Below are positions 8,227 to 15,218 of a DNA stretch of 64,000 nucleotides, piece after piece. Both the position numbers and the translations under genes were made by a program. This stretch comes from Flavobacterium chryseum. Lineage in GTDB: Bacteria > Bacteroidota > Bacteroidia > Flavobacteriales > Flavobacteriaceae. The notes beneath the pieces were generated by a model, which searched no databases, was not told the DNA's origin, and saw only the letters and a program-made list of their open reading frames with translations. The first letter of the stretch is position 1. Each line of letters begins with the position of its first letter. Where the stretch lies: contig NZ_SNWW01000009.1 of the NCBI RefSeq assembly GCF_004362015.1, forward strand, positions 62,001 through 126,000, read 5' to 3'.

Positions 8227-8279
8227 GATTCTATTTTTAAAGTAAGGAACTTTGCTTCAATAATTTAAAACTATAAAAA

Positions 8280-9017
8280 ATGAAATCAGTATTAATTACA
8301 GGAGCAAATAGAAGCATTGGTTTAGAAACAGCCAAACAACTTTCAGAAAAAGGATTATTTGTTTATTTAGGAAGCCGTAATCTCGAAAAAGGAAATGCCG
8401 TTGTAAAAGAGTTAAACGAAAATGGCTTCCAAAACATCAAAGCTATCGAAATTGATGTTACAAATGAAGCTTCAATTCTGGCCGCAAAAAACATTGTAGA
8501 AAGCGAACAGGGAAAATTAGATATTTTGATTAACAACGCCGGAATAAGTAAAGGATTTCCTGAAAGTGCTTTAACGACTTCTATAGAAGATATTCAGGAA
8601 GTATTTGATACCAATTATTTTGGTGTTATAAAAGTTACACAAACATTTTTAGAATTGCTTAAAAAGTCTGAAAGTCCACGAATAAGTAATATCACTTCAG
8701 GCCTGGCTTCTCAAACTTTGCACAGCGATCCTAACTGGAAATATTACAATGTTAAATTAGCGAGTTATTTACCATCAAAAACAGCCTTAAATGCTTTTAC
8801 TATTCTTCTAGCATATGAACTTAAAGATTTGCCTTTCAAAGTAAACGCAATTGATCCGGGTTATACAGCAACAGACTTTAACCATCATAGTGGTCCCGGA
8901 ACAGTAGAAAGTGCAGCATCATTTATCATTAAACATACTTTTACAGATGAAAATGCGCCAACCGGGAAATTCTTTAGTAATGATATTGAGGATGGAACTG
9001 AAGTGAGTCCTTGGTAA
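8280..9017 (+). CDS. SDR family oxidoreductase
   Basis: A classical-type short-chain dehydrogenase/reductase of 245 residues. The cofactor motif TGANRSIG is at 7-14, NNAG at 85-88, and the catalytic Ser, Tyr and Lys appear as S140, Y163 and K167 (YLPSK). The Arg after the glycine motif region (GSRN, 31-34) suggests NADP(H) preference. It is preceded by the Crp/Fnr-like operator and followed by a strong terminator, so it is monocistronic. The substrate is unknown, probably a small carbonyl compound. Confidence 0.9.
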   Translation: MKSVLITGANRSIGLETAKQLSEKGLFVYLGSRNLEKGNAVVKELNENGFQNIKAIEIDVTNEASILAAKNIVESEQGKLDILINNAGISKGFPESALTTSIEDIQEVFDTNYFGVIKVTQTFLELLKKSESPRISNITSGLASQTLHSDPNWKYYNVKLASYLPSKTALNAFTILLAYELKDLPFKVNAIDPGYTATDFNHHSGPGTVESAASFIIKHTFTDENAPTGKFFSNDIEDGTEVSPW

Positions 9018-9040
9018 AATTAGAAAACCTAAAATTTAAA

Positions 9041-9068
9041 AACCTCTGAATCAGCTGATTTCAGAGGT
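9041..9068 (+). terminator. Intrinsic terminator after SDR gene
   Basis: A 10-bp stem (AACCTCTGAA with its complement) around an 8-base loop, followed by TTGTTTTG. It lies 23 bases after the SDR stop codon. Confidence 0.8.
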
Positions 9069-9110
9069 TTTGTTTTGTGCCAATTAAAAGAGTTTATCAA
9101 AATGATCTGA

Positions 9111-9227
9111 AAAAGGTTTATAAAAAAGATTAAATTTGTAAAAGAAGCAATAAACTGGTATACTACAAATTTAGTTCTTCATACCAATGATATTGAGGAA
9201 AATAAAATTAAACTTTGGAAAGCTTAA
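9111..9227 (+). pseudogene. Possible gene remnant (about 38 codons, no start)
   Basis: An open stretch without a plausible start codon translates to a protein-like sequence ending FVKEAINWYTTNLVLHTNDIEENKIKLWKA before a TAA. Its composition looks more like real protein than translated AT-rich spacer, so it may be the 3' end of a decayed gene. The family is not recognised and the call is weak. Confidence 0.25.
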
Positions 9228-9239
9228 AGAGATAAACAC

Positions 9240-9938
9240 ATGAAAAAAACTAAAATTACCTGCTTCTTCTTATTGTTTTCAATTTTTATTTTTGGACAAA
9301 CTAAAAATATTGGGCAATTTGCAATATGGAAACCAAAAGAAGGACAAACCAAAAATTTTGAAAACGGTTACAAACAACATTTGAACTGGCATAAAACAAA
9401 TGGCGATTCCTGGAGTTGGTATGGCTGGTTTATTATTTCCGGCGAGAGATATGGACAATTTGTTGATGCGACTTTTAATTTAAAATGGTCAGATTTTGAC
9501 AAACCTGTTAATCCTTCTGATGATATGGCAGATAATAAAATTAATGTTTTTCCGTATGCAGATGTTCAAACTGTCTTTAAAGTCATGCATCTAAAGGAAT
9601 TAAGTACGCAAGATCTTTATTCGAGTAAATTTAAATTAACTAAAATGCTCACAATTAAGTTCGCAAATAGCAGTAAAACAAAAATTGTATTTGAAGAGCT
9701 TCAAAATTTTTATAAATCTAAAAATATTAAAACCGTAAATACTTTCAAAATAGCAGATGGTGGAAATTTGAATGAATTTATTATCCTGTTAGGTTTTTCT
9801 AATTGGGAAGAATATGCTGCATCCGAAAATATAATGGATGAAATTTCTAAAATTGAATCAAAAATGAATGATAAAGTGATTTCTTCAGTTCAATCTGAAA
9901 CAATGATTTACAGAGATGATTTAAGCTATTTCCCATAA
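9240..9938 (+). CDS. Hypothetical secreted protein
   Basis: A 232-residue protein with a clear Sec signal peptide (MKKTKITCFFLLFSIFIFGQ). The mature part is rich in Trp and aromatics (HLNWHKTNGDSWSWYGWF around 48-65) and appears to consist of two alpha/beta halves of about 100 residues each, the second starting near KLTKMLTIKF (about 137). This arrangement recalls dimeric ferredoxin-like (ABM/EthD/NIPSNAP) folds, but no motif proves it. No lipobox. It is a lone gene facing the convergent HxlR regulator. Confidence 0.7.
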   Translation: MKKTKITCFFLLFSIFIFGQTKNIGQFAIWKPKEGQTKNFENGYKQHLNWHKTNGDSWSWYGWFIISGERYGQFVDATFNLKWSDFDKPVNPSDDMADNKINVFPYADVQTVFKVMHLKELSTQDLYSSKFKLTKMLTIKFANSSKTKIVFEELQNFYKSKNIKTVNTFKIADGGNLNEFIILLGFSNWEEYAASENIMDEISKIESKMNDKVISSVQSETMIYRDDLSYFP

Positions 9939-9965
9939 ATATAAACAGAAAGAAGTATTATAATT

Positions 9966-10319
9966 TTAATCTTCAATAATCTTTTTACGGTGTTCTTTTC
10001 CCCAATCTGTCAGGTTATTAATTATAGTCTGAAGGGTTTTTCCATGATCTGTCAGTGTATATTGCACAGTTATCGGCTGCGTTTCCAAAACCGATCTTTT
10101 AATCAGTTTATTTATTTCCAATTCCTTCAATTCCTTACTCAGCATTTTATTTGAAATGCCTACTACATCATTCAAAATATCAGAAAATCTTCTTTTATTA
10201 TAATAACAAATCGAAGATATAATAGAAATTTTCCATTTGCCACTTAGCACGTCCATTGAGTCCTGGACTGCCATCATTTCCTTTTTATGTAGTTCTTTTT
10301 CAAGTGGTTTACATTCCAT
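9966..10319 (-). CDS. HxlR family transcriptional regulator
   Basis: A 117-residue winged-helix regulator of the HxlR type: CPLEKE-type N-terminus variant, the family signature DVLSGKWKISIISSI (about 23-37), then RRFSDILNDVVGISNKMLSKELKELE (recognition helix) and the wing VQYTLTDHGKTL. It is divergent from an SDR gene, and the shared 108-base gap holds six GTTAC repeats, so it probably represses itself and the SDR pair, in response to reactive electrophiles or redox signals as in related regulators (inference). Confidence 0.9.
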   Translation of the reverse strand: MECKPLEKELHKKEMMAVQDSMDVLSGKWKISIISSICYYNKRRFSDILNDVVGISNKMLSKELKELEINKLIKRSVLETQPITVQYTLTDHGKTLQTIINNLTDWGKEHRKKIIED

Positions 10320-10322
10320 AAT

Positions 10323-10371
10323 GTTACTTTGTTACTTCAAGGTTACTGTTACTTTTGGTTACAAAGTTACT
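10323..10371 (+). promoter_or_regulatory. Six GTTAC repeats, putative HxlR operator array
   Basis: GTTAC occurs six times in 48 bases, starting at 10323, 10331, 10342, 10348, 10358 and 10366. The array begins three bases upstream of the hxlR start codon and ends where the -33 element of the divergent SDR promoter should be (its -7 element TAAATTTG is at 10391-10398). Repeats are seen; HxlR binding is inferred. Confidence 0.6.
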
Positions 10372-10390
10372 AAAATAAATTAATCCGTTC

Positions 10391-10398
10391 TAAATTTG
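10391..10398 (+). promoter_or_regulatory. -7 element of the tandem SDR operon
   Basis: TAAATTTG matches TAnnTTTG exactly and lies 29 bases before the SDR start codon. No good -33 TTTG is present; the GTTAC array occupies that position, which suggests regulator-dependent or repressible transcription. Confidence 0.55.
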
Positions 10399-10427
10399 CA
10401 TCATCAATATTATAAAAGACATATAAA

Positions 10428-11183
10428 ATGAGCAAATTAAAAAACAAAGTAGCAATAGTTACTGGCGCATCAAAAGGAATTGGTGCTTCTATCGCTAAAT
10501 ATTTCGCTGCAGAAGGCGCAAAAGTAGTCGTAAATTATGCATCAAGTAAAGAGGATGCAGAAAATGTAGTAAAGTCCATAACAGCCAATGGCGGAACTGC
10601 AATTGCTGTTCAGGGTGATGTTTCTAAAGAATCGGATGTGACAAGATTGTTTGAAGAAACCAAAAAAGCTTTCGGTACATTGGATATTTTGGTTAACAAT
10701 GCCGGAATTTATCAATATGCACCAATCGAAGAATTCTCTGCGGCTTCTTTTCATTCTCAATTCAACATTAATGTTTTAGGATCTTTATTGGCTATTCAGG
10801 AGTCTTTAAAATTATTTGGAGAGAAGGGTGGAAATATCATCAATATCAGTTCAGAAGCCGGTAAAACACCACTTCCAACCGGAGCTGTATATTCAGCAAC
10901 CAAAGCGGCTCTGGATGCCATTACAATTGCTTTATCGAAAGAATTCAGCGGAAGAAATATTCGTATCAATTCAATTTTACCCGGAGTTGTAGAAACAGAA
11001 GGTTCTCGCAGTGCGGGATTTATTGGCAGCGATGCCGAAGCAAAATTTGTCGCTACTACGCCACTTGGCCGCACCGGACAGCCAGAAGATATTGCAAAAG
11101 TAGCAGTATTTCTAGCTTCTGATGATTCAGGTTGGATTACAGGTGAAAAAATTTCAGTTTCAGGAGGTATTTACGGATTATAA
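10428..11183 (+). CDS. SDR family oxidoreductase (glucose 1-dehydrogenase/FabG-like)
   Basis: A 251-residue classical SDR. TGASKGIG at 12-19, NNAG at 90-93, catalytic S141/S142, Y155 and K159, and the typical C-terminus (LASDDSGWITGEKISVSGGIYGL). It most resembles glucose 1-dehydrogenase or FabG-type enzymes, which cannot be told apart by eye. It is the first gene of a tandem SDR pair; the next gene starts 31 bases downstream with the same first eight codons, so the pair arose by duplication. It is divergent from hxlR. Confidence 0.9.
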   Translation: MSKLKNKVAIVTGASKGIGASIAKYFAAEGAKVVVNYASSKEDAENVVKSITANGGTAIAVQGDVSKESDVTRLFEETKKAFGTLDILVNNAGIYQYAPIEEFSAASFHSQFNINVLGSLLAIQESLKLFGEKGGNIINISSEAGKTPLPTGAVYSATKAALDAITIALSKEFSGRNIRINSILPGVVETEGSRSAGFIGSDAEAKFVATTPLGRTGQPEDIAKVAVFLASDDSGWITGEKISVSGGIYGL

Positions 11184-11214
11184 TTTCCCTATTTAATAAT
11201 TTAAGATTGAAAAA

Positions 11215-11985
11215 ATGAGCAAATTAAAAAACAAAGTAACAGTTGTTACAGGTGGAAATAGCGGTATCGGTTTTGGTATAGCAGAAGCATTTAGAAACGA
11301 AGGCGCTGTTGGAACTGTTACAGGAAGAAATCAAATAAGGTTAAATACAGCTGTTGAAGCCTTGGGTACTGATTTTATTGGTATTACAGGTGATGTTACC
11401 AATGGAGACGATTTGGAAAACATCTTCAAAAAAACATTTGAGAAATTTGGAAAAATTGATGCATTGGTAGTAAATGCCGGCGGTGTTGTAGACGGCGTTG
11501 CAATGGGCAGTATAATCGATACTACAGAAGAAAGTTATGATAAGTATATGGATTTGAATCTTAAAAGTGCTTATTTCACGGTACAAAAATCGCTTCCGTA
11601 TTTAAACGACGGAGCTTCTGTTATTCTTATTGGTTCGAGTGCTGCACATCGCGCTGCACCGGGAATGGCCATTTATTCAGCAGCAAAAGCGGCAATTATA
11701 TCATTAGCAAAAGGTTTATCGCTGGATTTACTGTCCAGAAAAATAAGGGTTAATACACTTTCACCGGGTTCTATTGATACACCGGTTTTTGGAAAACTAG
11801 TGCCGCAGGAACAATTAGAGCAGGTAAAACAACTTTGGATCGATATTACACCGGTTGGCCGACAAGGACTTCCGTCTGATATTGGAAATGCGGCTGTGTT
11901 TTTAGCATCAGATGATTCTGCTTTTATAGTGGGTACAGAAATTTTATCAGATGGCGGTTTAACCAATATCAGCCTGATGAAATAA
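11215..11985 (+). CDS. SDR family oxidoreductase
   Basis: A 256-residue classical SDR, paralogue of the gene before it; the first eight codons are identical at DNA level. TGGNSGIG is at 12-19, VNAG replaces the usual NNAG at 86-89, and the catalytic residues are S141/S142, Y154 and K158. The C-terminal DDSAFIVGTEILSDGG segment is typical. It is cotranscribed with the upstream SDR (31-base gap) and followed by a terminator. The substrate is unknown. Confidence 0.9.
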   Translation: MSKLKNKVTVVTGGNSGIGFGIAEAFRNEGAVGTVTGRNQIRLNTAVEALGTDFIGITGDVTNGDDLENIFKKTFEKFGKIDALVVNAGGVVDGVAMGSIIDTTEESYDKYMDLNLKSAYFTVQKSLPYLNDGASVILIGSSAAHRAAPGMAIYSAAKAAIISLAKGLSLDLLSRKIRVNTLSPGSIDTPVFGKLVPQEQLEQVKQLWIDITPVGRQGLPSDIGNAAVFLASDDSAFIVGTEILSDGGLTNISLMK

Positions 11986-12010
11986 TTTATTATTGTTTCT
12001 TTTAAAAACC

Positions 12011-12046
12011 AAAAACCTCCATCATCATTTGATTTTGGAGGTTTTT
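12011..12046 (+). terminator. Intrinsic terminator after the SDR pair
   Basis: An 11-bp stem (AAAAACCTCCA and its complement) followed by TTTTTCCTTTT, 26 bases after the second SDR stop. Confidence 0.85.
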
Positions 12047-12127
12047 CCTTTTATTATCAAAGCTTAAGGTTTGATATTCAGTATTAAATATTTATAAATA
12101 AATCAATAACCATTATTAGGAGTTCTT

Positions 12128-12135
12128 TACATTTG
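12128..12135 (+). promoter_or_regulatory. -7 element of the VOC gene
   Basis: TACATTTG matches TAnnTTTG and lies 25 bases before the start codon at 12161. A -33 TTTG is not obvious. Confidence 0.5.
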
Positions 12136-12160
12136 TAATAGGACAACTAAAAAATTTATT

Positions 12161-12574
12161 ATGGAAGATCAAAAAAGCTCAACTTCATCATCAGATCCAA
12201 CTCCAAAAGTAACCGGAATTGGCGGTATTTTCTTTTTTTCAGACAATCCGAAAGAAACGAGAGAATGGTATGCTAAAAATTTAGGACTTGATACAAATGA
12301 CTGGGGTTCAACTTTTGAATCCAGAAATGTTGCTAATCCAGAAGAAATAGAGTCGCTTCAATGGAGCCCTTTCAAAAAAGGAGACGAATATTTTTCTCCA
12401 TCCAAAAAAGAATTCATGATTAATTACAGAGTTCAAAATATTGAAGGTCTTATCAAAAAACTAAAAGAAAACGGAGTAACTATACTTGATGATATTGCAA
12501 CTTATGATTACGGTAAATTTGTTCATATTTTAGATGCAGATGGCAATAAGATTGAGCTCTGGGAGCCAGCTTAG
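12161..12574 (+). CDS. VOC superfamily (glyoxalase/bleomycin-resistance-like) protein
   Basis: A 137-residue single-module vicinal oxygen chelate protein. The opening VTGIGGIFFFSDNPKETREWYAKNLGL (about 15-41) and the closing FVHILDADGNKIELWEPA are standard for the fold; the E in IELWE is a usual metal ligand, and the N-terminal metal His of glyoxalases is not evident, so catalysis is uncertain. It is a single gene with its own promoter and a downstream hairpin. Confidence 0.85.
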   Translation: MEDQKSSTSSSDPTPKVTGIGGIFFFSDNPKETREWYAKNLGLDTNDWGSTFESRNVANPEEIESLQWSPFKKGDEYFSPSKKEFMINYRVQNIEGLIKKLKENGVTILDDIATYDYGKFVHILDADGNKIELWEPA

Positions 12575-12646
12575 TAAGTCATCTTGATGAAAGAAAAAAA
12601 ATAGTGTATGTGTTATAAACTTATAATTTAGAAATATATAAGCATA

Positions 12647-12678
12647 AAAAAACTCCATTATTTCTAATGGAGTTTTTT
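12647..12678 (+). terminator. Intrinsic terminator; left copy of a 24-bp direct repeat
   Basis: A 14-bp stem whose core has arms AACTCCATTA/TAATGGAGTT around a TTTC loop, followed by a T-tract. It terminates the VOC gene. The 24-bp core (12651-12674) recurs in the same orientation at 14872-14895, next to tRNA-Val. Confidence 0.85.
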
Positions 12679-12854
12679 TTGTGGAGTGTTAGGGATAGCA
12701 ATCGAACACTTACTGCCAATTTTGACGTTTTTCGAAAATATAAAATAAAATATTTGGCAAAATTGATGTATGATAAAAGCATTTCTAAGCTTTGCCTTCA
12801 GCCAGACTTCCAACGCTGAAATGTTTCAGTTAAAATACAAATTCCAAAAGCCTA

Positions 12855-13727
12855 TTATATGGCGCCCTTTGTCGCAAGTTCTTTTTTTAATGCATTTTTG
12901 GTAACTTTATCTATAAATTTTTGTGGTAAAATTGAAATCAAAAAAGTCTGTATTGCGTGTTGCCAATAAGGCATTATAGTTTGCTTACCACAACCTATTC
13001 TATTTAAAACACATTTTGCATAAGTTTCGGCACTTGGACGCATAAGGGAAACAGGCTTTCTATTACTTCCGGTATTTACGCTTCCTGTCACCAATGAAAT
13101 TACTTCTATATTTTCAAGTTCACAAGCCAAAGAAATAGAGAAAGCATTATTATATGCTTTTGTTCCAGCATATATTGCTAAATAAGGCGGAGGTAAAAGC
13201 CCTGCATAAGAAGACATATTGAGTATTAAAGCGGGCCTTTTGAAAAAGGGTATTAAATCATGTGTTAGTTGCGAAGGAAATGTAGTATTCAGCATAATTG
13301 TTTTGTCAATTTCCTCATTACTCATTTCGGTTAGTTCAGAAATGGGACCAACACCAACATTGTTTACTAAAATGTTTATCGGTAAATTGGCAATAGATGA
13401 TATATCCATTTTACTGCTTTCGCTTCCATCATGTAACAAATGTATAACCTTACAAGTTGTATTTTTTGTCATAATCTCGTTTTCTACCGATTTTAACTTT
13501 TCTACGTTTCTTCCATGAATAATGACATTAAATCCATTATTAGCAAGTTCTAATGCAATTGCTTTGCCAATCCCGTCAGTTGCTCCTGTTATCAAAGCAT
13601 AGGCATCTTCTGTTTTGTATTTAAGTAGTTGTGAGGAACGTAAATATGGTATTATGAATTTAAAAAGTTGAAAAAGCAATACCGTTAATGTGAGAATTCC
13701 AATGCTCCAAATAAGTTGATTTATCAT
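12855..13727 (-). CDS. SDR family oxidoreductase with N-terminal membrane anchor
   Basis: A 290-residue SDR preceded by a hydrophobic anchor (about 5-28). TGATDGIG is at 47-54, NNVG replaces NNAG near 121-124, a catalytic Ser lies in NMSSYAG and the catalytic Tyr/Lys in YAGTK. The layout of membrane helix plus SDR domain resembles 17-beta-hydroxysteroid/very-long-chain 3-ketoacyl-CoA reductase-type enzymes. It lies directly downstream of an AraC-type regulator on the same strand and inside the segment bounded by direct repeats at 12651 and 14872. Confidence 0.85.
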   Translation of the reverse strand: MINQLIWSIGILTLTVLLFQLFKFIIPYLRSSQLLKYKTEDAYALITGATDGIGKAIALELANNGFNVIIHGRNVEKLKSVENEIMTKNTTCKVIHLLHDGSESSKMDISSIANLPINILVNNVGVGPISELTEMSNEEIDKTIMLNTTFPSQLTHDLIPFFKRPALILNMSSYAGLLPPPYLAIYAGTKAYNNAFSISLACELENIEVISLVTGSVNTGSNRKPVSLMRPSAETYAKCVLNRIGCGKQTIMPYWQHAIQTFLISILPQKFIDKVTKNALKKELATKGAI

Positions 13728-13799
13728 AGTTGTAATTTTGTTACAAAGCTATTTCAATACTCTTTTAATAACAATACAAATACAATGGTAATGATTGGA

Positions 13800-14651
13800 C
13801 TATTTGCGGGAACTTACCCTAAATTGCAGTGGAGTCATCTTTTCTAAATTAGAAAAATAACGATTAAAATATGCGTGGTCATCATAACCAAGTTGATAGG
13901 CGATTTCCTTTACTGTAGTATCAGTGGCATAAAGTAATCGTTTAGCTTCAGTTAGTATCATTTGTTGTATCCAATAGCTAACAGTTAAACCGGTAATTAA
14001 TTTAACAGCCTCATTCAGGTAAGCCGAAGAGATGTGTAATTCATTTGCATAGTTTACCGCACTTTTATGAGTTCTGAAATGCTGTAATAACAAACTTTTA
14101 AATTGTTTTGTAATGATATGCTTTCGGGAAATAATAGTTTGACTAACTTTTATTTGCTCATAAGCATTTGCAAATAGACAGACACAAGTATTTGTAAGCG
14201 AATAAATTACTTCTGAACTTGTATTTATTTTTTGAGAAGCTTCTACCAATTCTATGCAAGAATTAAAAAAATGGCTGGTAGTTGGATTTAAGTTTATAGA
14301 CTGGTAATCAAAGTAATTTTCTTCGAAGATACTTCTGTTTTCTTTGCTTATCAGTTCTGAATCAACAGCCAATAAACACGCTTCTGTACCGGAATCTACA
14401 AAAATAACGTAATGTACTTGTCCCGGTAAAATACAGATTATGCAGTTTTCTGTTAAGATAATTTCTTTAAAATCAATCACAAGTTTGCTATATCCATTTT
14501 TTTGAAGAATGAACAAGAAATGGTCATCCCTCCGATGTGGTGTTTTTTGATATAAAGCGTTATTATCCTCCGCAGCGACAAAATGAAAAACACTTATTTC
14601 CTGATTTGTAAACTCATTTAAAGAAATTGTTGGAATATTTTTTTTCATCAT
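13800..14651 (-). CDS. AraC family transcriptional regulator
   Basis: A 283-residue AraC/XylS regulator. The N-terminal cupin-like domain (about 10-110) includes HRRDDHFLFILQKNG and CILPGQVHYV. The C-terminal double helix-turn-helix (about 180-280) shows LHISSAYLNEAVKLITG and the family signature VKEIAYQLGYDDHAYFNRYFSNLEKMTPLQFR. It is 72 bases upstream of the anchored SDR on the same strand and probably controls it. The inducer is unknown. Confidence 0.9.
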   Translation of the reverse strand: MMKKNIPTISLNEFTNQEISVFHFVAAEDNNALYQKTPHRRDDHFLFILQKNGYSKLVIDFKEIILTENCIICILPGQVHYVIFVDSGTEACLLAVDSELISKENRSIFEENYFDYQSINLNPTTSHFFNSCIELVEASQKINTSSEVIYSLTNTCVCLFANAYEQIKVSQTIISRKHIITKQFKSLLLQHFRTHKSAVNYANELHISSAYLNEAVKLITGLTVSYWIQQMILTEAKRLLYATDTTVKEIAYQLGYDDHAYFNRYFSNLEKMTPLQFRVSSRK

Positions 14652-14871
14652 ATGCTTTGTCAGGGTTGCCGCTAACTTATGTATATCCTAAACTTTGCAA
14701 TGCATATATCTATAACAAAGTGTATCTACGCTATCATGTGTCTGTTAAGTTTCACAATATTACTTAAAAAATAGATATAGCGATTATGAAATTTTATAAA
14801 TTACAATTTACTTCTTCGAAAAGGGGAAAACAGAAAAGTGTAGGTTTATGGAAAAAGGTTATAAAAAAAAT
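14652..14871. other. Intergenic region without recognisable genes
   Basis: AT-rich spacer between the AraC gene and the tRNA terminator. It holds the presumed promoter of the AraC gene, but no clear TAnnTTTG pair was found. Confidence 0.6.
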
Positions 14872-14895
14872 AACTCCATTATTTCTAATGGAGTT
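14872..14895 (-). terminator. Terminator of tRNA-Val; right copy of the 24-bp repeat
   Basis: A 10-bp perfect stem with a four-base loop, followed on the minus strand by TATTTTTTTTATAA, six bases beyond the tRNA 3' end. Identical over 24 bp to the hairpin core at 12651-12674. Confidence 0.85.
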
Positions 14896-14901
14896 ATTTT
14901 G

Positions 14902-14976
14902 TGGGCGATGAGGGGTTCGAACCCCCGACCCCCTCGGTGTAAACGAGGTGCTCTGAACCAGCTGAGCTAATCGCCC
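14902..14976 (-). tRNA. tRNA-Val (anticodon TAC)
   Basis: Reading the minus strand from 14976 gives a full cloverleaf: acceptor GGGCGAT pairing with ATCGCCC, D arm GCTC...GAGC, anticodon stem CCTCG/CGAGG enclosing TTTACAC (anticodon TAC), and T arm GGGGGTTCGAACCCC. The discriminator base is A; the 3' CCA is not encoded. It reads valine GUN codons, mainly GUA/GUG. Confidence 0.97.
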
Positions 14977-15165
14977 TTTCTTAAAGGTGTGCAAATATAC
15001 AGCTAGAATTTGTATTTGCAAGTGTTTTTCGTAAAAAAATCAAATATTTTATTGCAATTTTATTTATCAATCTATTTTTCAGCTTTTTAAAATGAAAATA
15101 AAAATTATGTTTTTCTTAGCATTACGTTAAAAAACAAAATCTACAAGTCTAATTAATAATATTCT

Positions 15166-15196
15166 TTTGTATTCACTTGCTATAATCATACATTTG
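15166..15196 (+). promoter_or_regulatory. Consensus promoter of the ABC exporter gene
   Basis: TTTG (15166-15169), exactly 19 bases, then TACATTTG (15189-15196): a full match to the Bacteroidota consensus, 22 bases before the start codon. Confidence 0.85.
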
Positions 15197-15218
15197 CATA
15201 CCTTAATCGTATATTCAA

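Noticed and set aside
12681-12720. tRNA-like sequence after the left 24-bp repeat (T-loop-like TTCGATT on the minus strand)
   Set aside because: No acceptor, T-stem or anticodon pairing can be formed, so it is not a tRNA; kept only as a hint for a degenerate attachment site.
14794-15021. 75-codon ORF on the minus strand
   Set aside because: It runs straight through tRNA-Val and its terminator; not a gene.
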